The position numbers were made by a program, and so were the translations under genes. Below are positions 1-6,513 of a stretch of 10,609 nt of DNA, piece after piece (position 1 is the stretch's first letter; every line of letters begins with the position of its first letter). The DNA lies in assembly GCA_934229275.1 (NCBI GenBank), contig CAKQDN010000046.1:1-10609 (forward strand). The letters are read 5' to 3'. This stretch comes from an uncultured Clostridia bacterium (lineage in GTDB: Bacteria > Bacillota > Clostridia > Christensenellales > Pumilibacteraceae). Below the pieces are notes generated by a model. It saw only the letters and a list, made by a program, of their open reading frames with translations, searched no databases and was not told where the DNA came from.

Positions 1-121
1 TTGCATACGCAATCCGCCGACTTCGTGGGCATGAAAGCCCTCTCGTCCGCTCGCTAAAAACAGTCCACAGGACTGTTTTAATAACGCTCGCGCCCTCTTA
101 GGTTTCAAGTCCCGTCTTCGA
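1..121. repeat. GC-rich non-coding element with a foldback and a tRNA 3'-end-like fragment
   Basis: No credible gene lies here. A 10-bp perfect inverted repeat (57-66 / 70-79, arms aaaacagtcc and ggactgtttt, 3-nt loop) is flanked by direct repeats of cgctcgc (48-54 and 85-91) and gccctct (37-43 and 92-98). A small gggc/gccc hairpin sits at 27-40. Bases 104-120 (ttcaagtcccgtcttcg) almost match the T-loop and 3' acceptor region of the neighbouring tRNA-Leu but lie on the opposite strand, and no matching 5' tRNA half is visible. The stretch is richer in GC than most spacers in this window. It may be a dispersed repeat inserted next to, or into, an old tRNA; that is inference. Confidence 0.4.
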
Positions 122-158
122 TAAAAGAAAAACCCGATACACTGATGTGTATCGGTTT
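122..158 (-). terminator. Intrinsic terminator of tRNA-Leu
   Basis: The stem pairs 131-142 with 147-158 (12 positions, one mismatch) around the loop tgat. On the minus strand it is followed by a T-rich run (122-130). It starts 8 nt after the tRNA CCA end, the expected place for a tRNA terminator. The opposite flank is also T-rich on the plus strand (157-166), so it could act in both directions. Confidence 0.75.
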
Positions 159-166
159 CCTTTTAT

Positions 167-249
167 TGGTGCGAAGGACGGGACTTGAACCCGTATGGTT
201 GCCCACACGCCCCTCAAACGTGCGCGTCTGCCAGTTTCGCCACCCTCGC
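167..249 (-). tRNA. tRNA-Leu (anticodon GAG)
   Basis: Read on the minus strand this is a complete class II tRNA of 83 nt including an encoded CCA (167-169) with discriminator A (170). The acceptor stem GCGAGGG pairs with CCTTCGC with one G-U. The D-arm contains ggcgaaactggcagacgc. The anticodon stem CACGT/GCGTG carries the loop TTGAGGG, giving anticodon GAG, which reads CUC and CUU leucine codons. The short variable arm folds as TGG-gcaa-CCA, and the T-arm is ACGGG-TTCAAGT-CCCGT. A consensus promoter and a terminator flank it, so it is its own transcription unit. Confidence 0.95.
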
Positions 250-259
250 AAGCCTTAAT

Positions 260-289
260 ATTATAGCAAAAAGAAGGGCTGCTTGTCAA
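260..289 (-). promoter_or_regulatory. Sigma-A promoter of tRNA-Leu
   Basis: On the minus strand there is a perfect -35 TTGACA (284-289), an 18-nt spacer and a perfect -10 TATAAT (260-265). The -10 ends 10 nt before the mature tRNA 5' end, leaving a leader of only a few bases. This is the strongest consensus promoter in the window, as expected for a stable RNA. Confidence 0.9.
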
Positions 290-466
290 ACGTTTTTACG
301 GTATAATTCGGCAAAAATTTATTTTTATAGAAAATATGCAGAAAAATGGGGTAAAAATAGCAAAAAATACGTTTTGCGGCAGCGTTTTCGAAACTTTTTC
401 CGCAAAAATTGTACTTGCGTAAACGGTGAAAATTACGGTAAAGTTTTTCGGTTTTGACCAGAATTA

Positions 467-495
467 TTGACAAAAAACAAAATATGGTGTATGAT
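467..495 (+). promoter_or_regulatory. Sigma-A promoter of the giant lipoprotein gene
   Basis: A perfect -35 TTGACA (467-472), 17-nt spacer and -10 TATGAT (490-495) place transcription start near 502. This fixes the gene start: the in-frame ATG at 498 overlaps the promoter and cannot be in the mRNA, so the ATG at 582 must be used. The implied leader is about 80 nt. Confidence 0.85.
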
Positions 496-581
496 ATATG
501 TACTTTAAAAGAAAAACTACCGTCGTGCGGGCATTGCAGCGCGTACGCAGACTTTTGAATCATTACGGAGAAAAATACGCT

Positions 582-3500
582 ATGAAAAAACGCATTTTGA
601 CTTTTGCTTTATTATTGATAATTGCGGCGGCTTCGGTGTTTTGCCTGAGCGCCTGCGCTGACGGGACATTATCTCCTTTTACGGAAAAAGATCTCATTCT
701 GTATTATAAAGAGAGTGCCGAAGGCGAGAATTACATTTTCGAGAACGCCGAACAGTACGACGAAGCGAGCGGCTGTTTCAACCTGACGCTCGAAGTGGAG
801 GACGGCGAATACGATTTCAACGCCCACTTCAAGACCCCCTCGGGGCAGAAGTGGAAACTTTACGCCGACGAAGAGGGAAAAACTCTTATAGGCACCAAAC
901 TCGTTACGAATTTTAAAAACGGCGAAAACAAGTTCTATCTCGTGGTTTCCGATAAAAACGAAACCTATCAAAAGACCTATGTCGTACGCATCGACAAGAA
1001 ATATCTCGTTAAAATAAAATTCTTGCTGCGCGACGGAAGCGTGCTTGCCGACTTCGACAGCAAATTCAACGACTTTATCACCGCAAGCAACGGCAGAGTC
1101 AACGAAAATGCGGAAGTCGTTCTGCCCGGCGGAACAACTATGGGCTTCCTGCCCTTATATCCCGCCGAAAACGGCTATGACTTCCTCGGCTGGGCTTGCG
1201 CTTACGAAGAGGGTAAGCCGGTTACGACCGACCTCGTGTTCGTGCCGACCATGAAAGCCAAGTCGTTTATATGCGGATTCGACGCAAACGGCGGCTATCT
1301 CCCCGGCGCCGAAACCGAGATATGGCTGACTTACGATGCGGTTGCGCAACTGCCCGTCCCGCAGCGCACCGGATATAATTTCGTCGGATGGAAGAGCCAG
1401 GAACTCGACGGAATTTTTACCGACGAAAACGGCAAAATGACCGCTCCTCTTAAAAAAGAACTCAAAGGAGAGAAGTTCGTTGCGCAGTGGAAAGCAAAGA
1501 GCATAACGCTTACTTTCGACACGGACGGCGGAAACGCAATAAGCCCGATAACGCAAGACTACGATACCTCTCTTCCCGAGGTTGCGGCTCCCGAAAAGAA
1601 AGGTTATACTTTCAAAGGCTGGAAACCCGCGCTGCCTGCAACCATGCCGGCTGAAGACACGCTTTACACCGCCGAGTGGACCATAAATAAGTGCACCATA
1701 GGCTTCGATACCGATGGCGGAAACGAAATAAAACCGATAACGCAGGATTACGGCACGAAGATAATCGCGCCCGCGAACCCGACCAAAAAAGGATATACCT
1801 TTAAAGGATGGGAGCCTGCTGTTCCCGATACCATGCCGGAAAAAGGAATCACCGTCAAAGCGCAGTGGGAGATCAACTCGTACAAAGTAACGTTTAACCT
1901 CGACGGCGGTACGATCGACGGTCAGAGCGAGTATTCGCAGAAATACAAATACGGCGAAAACGTTTCGGCTCCGAAAAATCCCGTGAAAACCGGATATAAA
2001 TTCATCGATTGGACGGATTACAAAGGCGATATTCAAAAATTGCCGATCACAATGGACGACAAAGACGTTACGTTCACCGCCAAATGGGAAATCCTCGAAT
2101 ACGAACTGACTTATGTATACGGTATCGACGGTAAAGAGGATTTAACGCTTCTCAAACATTACGGCGACGCGATAATCGAACCCGAGCAGCCGACCAGAGA
2201 AGGCTATAAGTTTATGGGCTGGCAGGGCGAAAAGTTCGAAACGATGCCCGACAAAAGCCTGACTTACACCGCTCAGTGGAGTATATTGCAGTTCACCGTT
2301 ACGTTCGACCTCAGCGGCGGCGTACTCGGCGGCGAACACGAGATCGTGATTACCAAAGATTACGGCACGGAATTCGACGTTCCCGTCGGCATGACCAAAA
2401 AAGATCACACGTTCGTTCGCTGGACGCTTAACGGTGAGGAAGCGACTCCCGTAAACAGAATTCAGGCGAAGAATTTAACCTACGTTGCGGAATGGCGCAA
2501 AAACGAGAGCACCGTAACTTTCGTCAGCGACGGCACGACCGTACTGGCGACTACCGGTAAAGTGGGCGACGCGCTCGAAAAGCCCGAAACGCCTTCCAAA
2601 GTCGGATATACTTTCCTCGGCTGGCTGCCGGATATCAACGCGTATCCCGAAACCGATACCGTAGTCACGGCGCAGTGGAAGGTCAACAGTTACGATATTA
2701 CTTATAAATTCAACGACGGAAAAACGGCGGACGCGACCTATTCGTTCGATTACGACAGCGCTATCGCTCCTATTGCCGCTCCCGAACGCGAGGGCTATAC
2801 GTTCGTCGGCTGGGAACCCACGGTTCCCGAAAAAATGCCGCTCGGCGGAATAACCGTCACGGCTCGGTGGAAGGCAAACAAATACTCGATTTCGTTCGAT
2901 TCCGACGGAGGAAGCACGGTCGCGACCATAACTCAGGACTACGATACCGCAGTCACGGCGCCTGCGAATCCCGTTAAAAAAGGCTACACGTTCAAGGGCT
3001 GGGAGCCTGCTCTTCCCTCAAAAATGCCCGTAGGCGGCTTAAACGTCAAGGCAAAGTGGGAGATCAATAAATACAGCGTCACTTTCGATTATAAGGGAGG
3101 CATGCTGAACGGACAAGCGTCCGTAACCGAACAAAAAGAATATTTAAGCGTTATTTCCGCTCCCGAAGGAACGCCCGAACGCGAAAGTTACGAATTCACC
3201 GGTTGGAAAACCGCGAGCGGCGACGAAGCCGTGTTCCCGTACACGCTCGGAGACGCGGACGTTACTTTCCATGCCGGATGGAAGAAAAAAGTCACGATAA
3301 CGCTCAGCGCGGCTGGCGGCACTATTAACGGCAGTCCGACGAAAATGCTGAACGAGTCCACCGATAAAACGAATATCGAATTCGGAGTCCCGGTGAGAGA
3401 GTACTACGATTTCGTCGGCTGGATAACGTCGGGCGGTCAGCTCATTACCGGAAACGACGGAATTTGCGCGGAACTTCCCGAAATCGCGGAAAGCAGAATC

Positions 3501-5027
3501 ACTTTCTATGCGAAGTGGGTCGCAACCGAATACACGATTACCGTTACGGCGGATCAGCCGGGTTGGGGAGTTATAAAGATTAACGGAATGCTCAGAAGTT
3601 CGGTTTCCGCCAGCGTCGAATCCAAAGTCACGCTTACCGCGGAACCTGCCGACGGCTACGAATTCACCGGCTGGATAGTCGGCGGCGTCGCTCACAGCGG
3701 TAGCAAATACACTTTCGAAGTTGGCACCGTCGTAAAGAACGTCGCGGTAACGGCTAAGTTCAAGCAATTGGCCGGAAACATGATTTCCACCGAAGCGCAA
3801 CTGCGTGCGATGAAGCCCGACGGCGAATACGTTCTCGCCAAGGACATAACGCTCACTTCCGAATGGAAACCTATCGAAAACTTCTCAGGCACTTTCGACG
3901 GAAGAGGACATACTATTTCCAATCTGCATTTCTCGTCCGCTACGCTTACCAATACCGGAAAAAAAGAACTGGGACTGTTTGCCTCGATCGCAAGCGGCGG
4001 CGTCGTCAAAAATCTTACCGTAAATGCAAGTATAGAAATTAAAACCGCGCTCAACAACGGCTCTCCGCAACTTTCATTAGGAGCGATTGCCGGAATCAAT
4101 AACGGCACGGTCGAAAAATGCTCGGTAACCGGTTCGATTAAATGTACCGGATCGGCAGGGGTGTTCGCATACTACGGCGATTACGTCGTCGGTGGCGCGG
4201 TCGGACATAACCTCGGCAAAGTAGTGAGTGTTAAGAGTACCGTCTCGATAAAAACAAACGATTACGCCGGCTATTCCTATCCTGCGGGCGGACTGTCCGT
4301 CGGCGGCGTAGTAGGTCTGCACGGCAAAATGTCAGAAAAAGAAGCACAGGGATCGAAACTGCTGGTTTCCGGCTGCTATGCGGCAGGTTCCGTCGAAGTC
4401 GGTTCGGATAAAAAGATCAGCGTGTTTGTCGGCGGCGCAATAGGTTCCGCTTACGCACCCGTTGCAGATATCAAAACGACCGGCAAAGTCGGCGTAACTT
4501 GCGTCGATACAAGATCCACTTCGGCAAGCGCAGGCGCGTCCAACCACGTGTTTGTCGGCGGCGCAATCGGTCTCATGGGCGGAGAATCGGTCACCAGAAT
4601 TTATTCCGCGGCAAACGTTACCGTCGAGGCTACCGGTACCGTGCGCGCGGCGGGCATCTGTAACACCATTTTCCGTAGCAAATCCGTGGCGTTCACCGCT
4701 TCCGTTTTTGTCGGTAGCGTAAACGCAAAAGTCAAGCCTACCAAAGTCGACGCTACCGCAGGAATGTACGCAGGTAAAATATGCGGCGACTACGCCGACA
4801 GTTCTTTGCCCGTAATGTCCAACCTTTACTACCTCGCAAACGCGACTGTAATCGCTAAAAAAAGCGATTCCGCGGCTGACGACGCAACGTTTATTTCTGT
4901 TGACGCAAAAGTCGTTACGGGCGTAGAAAAGCAGGGTACCGCAAGCGAAAACTGGTTCAAAAACACTCTGGGATTCGGCAATATCTGGTCGTATGTCGGC
5001 GGCGTTCCCAAACTGGACATCGAATAA
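582..5027 (+). CDS. Giant InlB B-repeat lipoprotein with GLUG-like C-terminal domain
   Basis: A predicted surface lipoprotein of 1,481 aa; its binding target is unknown. The start at 582 is chosen because GGAG (567-570) precedes it and a type II signal peptide follows: MKKR, a hydrophobic core and the lipobox LSAC with Cys25. Residues about 30-140 look like a small beta-sandwich (cadherin-like type), ending NKFYLVVSDKNETYQKTYVV. Residues about 143-1000 hold around 12 units of the Listeria-Bacteroides/InlB B-repeat type (Flg_new family), each with xxxFDxxGG, then GYxFxGW, then a closing xxAxW. About 1000-1063 is a related 'bacterial repeat' unit (DGYEFTGW). From about 1065 to the end there are GLUG-like repeats (GAIAGINNGTVEKCSVTGS, SVGGVVGLHG, FVGGAIG), with a typical ending NIWSYVGGVPKL. 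No LPxTG sorting signal is present; anchoring is by lipid. Such repeats are known in adhesins and in many uncharacterised Clostridia surface proteins, so a role in adhesion is inference. The gene is monocistronic with its own promoter and terminator. Confidence 0.9.
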   Translation: MKKRILTFALLLIIAAASVFCLSACADGTLSPFTEKDLILYYKESAEGENYIFENAEQYDEASGCFNLTLEVEDGEYDFNAHFKTPSGQKWKLYADEEGKTLIGTKLVTNFKNGENKFYLVVSDKNETYQKTYVVRIDKKYLVKIKFLLRDGSVLADFDSKFNDFITASNGRVNENAEVVLPGGTTMGFLPLYPAENGYDFLGWACAYEEGKPVTTDLVFVPTMKAKSFICGFDANGGYLPGAETEIWLTYDAVAQLPVPQRTGYNFVGWKSQELDGIFTDENGKMTAPLKKELKGEKFVAQWKAKSITLTFDTDGGNAISPITQDYDTSLPEVAAPEKKGYTFKGWKPALPATMPAEDTLYTAEWTINKCTIGFDTDGGNEIKPITQDYGTKIIAPANPTKKGYTFKGWEPAVPDTMPEKGITVKAQWEINSYKVTFNLDGGTIDGQSEYSQKYKYGENVSAPKNPVKTGYKFIDWTDYKGDIQKLPITMDDKDVTFTAKWEILEYELTYVYGIDGKEDLTLLKHYGDAIIEPEQPTREGYKFMGWQGEKFETMPDKSLTYTAQWSILQFTVTFDLSGGVLGGEHEIVITKDYGTEFDVPVGMTKKDHTFVRWTLNGEEATPVNRIQAKNLTYVAEWRKNESTVTFVSDGTTVLATTGKVGDALEKPETPSKVGYTFLGWLPDINAYPETDTVVTAQWKVNSYDITYKFNDGKTADATYSFDYDSAIAPIAAPEREGYTFVGWEPTVPEKMPLGGITVTARWKANKYSISFDSDGGSTVATITQDYDTAVTAPANPVKKGYTFKGWEPALPSKMPVGGLNVKAKWEINKYSVTFDYKGGMLNGQASVTEQKEYLSVISAPEGTPERESYEFTGWKTASGDEAVFPYTLGDADVTFHAGWKKKVTITLSAAGGTINGSPTKMLNESTDKTNIEFGVPVREYYDFVGWITSGGQLITGNDGICAELPEIAESRITFYAKWVATEYTITVTADQPGWGVIKINGMLRSSVSASVESKVTLTAEPADGYEFTGWIVGGVAHSGSKYTFEVGTVVKNVAVTAKFKQLAGNMISTEAQLRAMKPDGEYVLAKDITLTSEWKPIENFSGTFDGRGHTISNLHFSSATLTNTGKKELGLFASIASGGVVKNLTVNASIEIKTALNNGSPQLSLGAIAGINNGTVEKCSVTGSIKCTGSAGVFAYYGDYVVGGAVGHNLGKVVSVKSTVSIKTNDYAGYSYPAGGLSVGGVVGLHGKMSEKEAQGSKLLVSGCYAAGSVEVGSDKKISVFVGGAIGSAYAPVADIKTTGKVGVTCVDTRSTSASAGASNHVFVGGAIGLMGGESVTRIYSAANVTVEATGTVRAAGICNTIFRSKSVAFTASVFVGSVNAKVKPTKVDATAGMYAGKICGDYADSSLPVMSNLYYLANATVIAKKSDSAADDATFISVDAKVVTGVEKQGTASENWFKNTLGFGNIWSYVGGVPKLDIE

Positions 5028-5043
5028 TTAACCTATAAAAAAC

Positions 5044-5080
5044 AAGACAGGCGCAGATAAAGCGTCTGTCTTTTGCTTTT
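5044..5080 (+). terminator. Intrinsic terminator after the giant lipoprotein gene
   Basis: An 11-bp stem (5044-5054, aagacaggcgc, with 5062-5072, one G-U pair) has a 7-nt loop and runs into ttttgctttt (5071-5080). It starts 17 nt past the stop codon. Confidence 0.9.
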
Positions 5081-5177
5081 AAAAGAAGTCTCGGATAAGA
5101 ATAATTTTGTGACTTTGACAGCGCATTTTGCCGCGAATGACTCCGATCTTCCGGTAAATCACCTCATTTATGCATTT

Positions 5178-5217
5178 AAAAGAAAAAGCACGCCGAAGCG
5201 GATTGACTTCGACGCGC
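5178..5217 (-). terminator. Intrinsic terminator of the DegV-family gene
   Basis: On the minus strand, GCGCGTCGAAG (5217-5207) pairs with CTTCGGCGTGC (5198-5188), 11 bp including two G-U pairs, with an 8-nt loop. It is followed by TTTTTCTTTT (5187-5178). It lies about 120 nt past the stop of the minus-strand gene, giving that mRNA a long 3' tail. Confidence 0.8.
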
Positions 5218-5226
5218 GTACTATAT

Positions 5227-5262
5227 GCCGCCGCTAAATAAAAGAGAGAAGAAAACGGCGGC
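5227..5262 (-). other. Inverted repeat in the 3' tail of the DegV-family transcript
   Basis: A perfect 7-bp GC-only stem gccgccg (5227-5233) / cggcggc (5256-5262) encloses a 22-nt AT-rich loop. There is no T-run, so it is not a terminator by itself; it may stabilise the mRNA end. Apart from this, the two terminators and the tail, the 309-nt gap 5028-5336 holds nothing I can support as a gene. Confidence 0.4.
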
Positions 5263-5336
5263 AGAGGAGATAGTCGTATTAACTGTTTGGTTAATTGTAT
5301 TACGGGCTCTCGAAAACGGAATAAACCCGAGGAACT

Positions 5337-6215
5337 TTAATCTGTTCTTCGATTTCCGACAAAGAATATCGCGACCGTACCCGGTCCGCAGTGCGAAGCG
5401 ATTACGGGTCCGATATTAAAGACCTCGACGCTTTTGATTTTCGGGAACGCGTCAAGAATTTTCGCTTTCATTTCTTCGGCGGTTTCAAGGAAATCGGAGT
5501 GGCTTATAAAGCACTTGCCGTCGTAGTCTGCTCCGCCCGAAGCGTTGGCAATCATTTCGTCAAGCGTTTTTTGTATGGCTTTTTTCTTTCCGCGAGCCTT
5601 GTCGTACGCGATTATTCTGCCTTCGTAGTTGAGGTGCATGACCGGACATATGCCCAGTATGGTGCCGATAAGAGCGACGGTCGCTTTCATTCTGCCGCTT
5701 CTGCGGAAAAAACTCAGGTCGGTGCTGAAAAACTGATGATGAATGTTATGCTTGATATTTTCGACGAATGCAGCAACGTCGCCGAGCGACTGACCTTTGT
5801 CGCGTTGTTCCGCCGCAAGACAGAGTAAAAGTCCGAATCCGCAGCAACTGCAAGTCGAATCGATTACCGTGATTTTGTGGTCGTATTCGGCGTTGAGTTT
5901 TTTTGCCGCCGAGATTGCGTTATACACCGAACCCGACATGCCCGATCCGAACGCCAGATGCAGTACGTCCGCTTTTTGTACGAGCGGAGTGAAAAATTCG
6001 ACGTATGCGTCCTCGTTCAGTTGCGAAGTCGTGGGTTTTGCGCCTGCGTGTATTTTTTCATAAAACGCGGCAAGGCTTTTCTCGTTCATATCGTCGGTGA
6101 AATCTTCGCCGTTTACGGTGTACGCATAATGTATGACGGGAACGTTCAATTTTTCGACCATGGAAAAGGGAAGGTCTACCGTCGATTCGCTGCTTAAAAT
6201 AAATTGGTTATTCAT
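5337..6215 (-). CDS. DegV family protein (FakB-type fatty acid-binding protein)
   Basis: A cytoplasmic protein of 292 aa, the usual length for the DegV family. Characterised members (FakB) bind a fatty acid and present it to the kinase FakA, which makes acyl-phosphate for phospholipid synthesis. Visible family features are the N-terminal SSESTVDLP (residues 8-16), PTTSQ (61-65), GSGMSGSVYNA (90-100), VIDS (117-120), FFRRSGRM (169-176), CPVMHLN (190-196) and HCGPG near the C-terminus (275-279), whose His corresponds to a ligand-contacting position in the family. The start at 6215 is set by AGGAGGTT (6231-6224) 10 nt upstream; the reading frame continues upstream, but across the promoter. A Cys cluster (TCSCC, 121-125) in the region of the lipid pocket is unusual. 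The gene is monocistronic and divergent from asnS. No FakA kinase is in the window, so the lipid role is inferred from the family; the ligand is unknown. Confidence 0.92.
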   Translation of the reverse strand: MNNQFILSSESTVDLPFSMVEKLNVPVIHYAYTVNGEDFTDDMNEKSLAAFYEKIHAGAKPTTSQLNEDAYVEFFTPLVQKADVLHLAFGSGMSGSVYNAISAAKKLNAEYDHKITVIDSTCSCCGFGLLLCLAAEQRDKGQSLGDVAAFVENIKHNIHHQFFSTDLSFFRRSGRMKATVALIGTILGICPVMHLNYEGRIIAYDKARGKKKAIQKTLDEMIANASGGADYDGKCFISHSDFLETAEEMKAKILDAFPKIKSVEVFNIGPVIASHCGPGTVAIFFVGNRRTD

Positions 6216-6298
6216 AATAGTGTAACCTCCTGAAAAATTCGTGTTATCGTGTGACGACGGCTTTTTTGTTCGCGAGTCGCTTTCCGTTCGTCGATTTA

Positions 6299-6327
6299 AG
6301 TATAGCAAAACCGGTATTATAAGGCAA
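6299..6327 (-). promoter_or_regulatory. Sigma-A promoter of the DegV-family gene
   Basis: On the minus strand, -35 TTGCCT (6322-6327), 17-nt spacer and -10 TATACT (6299-6304) place transcription start near 6292, giving a leader of about 77 nt. A TATAAT (6315-6320) inside the spacer has no usable -35 and is less likely. Confidence 0.65.
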
Positions 6328-6387
6328 CCTACCGTTGCGCTCTGCCGTTCTATGTTATCTGCCGGGCAAAATAGAGAGAAAATCATA

Positions 6388-6408
6388 CGCTCTACGGAGA
6401 GTAGAGTG
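6388..6408. other. Short inverted repeat between divergent promoters
   Basis: The arms ctctac (6390-6395) and gtagag (6401-6406) pair perfectly around ggaga, extended by a G-U and a C-G pair. It lies between the promoters of the DegV-family gene and asnS and has no T-run. It could be an operator or an mRNA hairpin, or be chance; no function is assigned. Confidence 0.25.
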
Positions 6409-6458
6409 CCGAAATAGCGGCAAAATTCAAGAAACGCATGCCAAATCGCCTTCTATCG

Positions 6459-6487
6459 TTGACAAAAGCGTTCGGCTGTGGTAAAAT
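6459..6487 (+). promoter_or_regulatory. Sigma-A promoter of asnS
   Basis: A perfect -35 TTGACA (6459-6464), 17-nt spacer and -10 TAAAAT (6482-6487) give a start near 6494, only about 20 nt before the ATG. That leaves no room for a T-box leader, which many Firmicute aminoacyl-tRNA synthetase genes carry. Confidence 0.85.
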
Positions 6488-6513
6488 AAAAGAAAAATCT
6501 GTACGGAGTTATT

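Noticed and set aside
98..289. A 63-codon minus-strand open frame over the tRNA
   Set aside because: It is a translation through tRNA-Leu and its terminator, not a gene.
185..457. A 90-codon plus-strand open frame over the tRNA and spacer
   Set aside because: It begins inside tRNA-Leu, has no ribosome binding site and encodes a random Lys/Phe/Arg-rich product of AT-rich spacer.
498..581. Upstream ATG at 498 as start of the giant lipoprotein
   Set aside because: It overlaps the -10 region and lies before the expected transcription start. The sequence before residue 29 breaks the signal peptide layout, whereas the ATG at 582 has a GGAG and gives a proper lipoprotein signal.
1155..2036. A 293-codon minus-strand open frame, and others opposite the giant lipoprotein gene
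   Set aside because: Shadow frames of a repetitive coding sequence; their apparent internal repeats mirror the sense-strand repeats.
6216..6386. 57-residue N-terminal extension of the DegV-family protein
   Set aside because: It spans the promoter elements (6299-6327), and the internal ATG at 6215 has a near-perfect Shine-Dalgarno.
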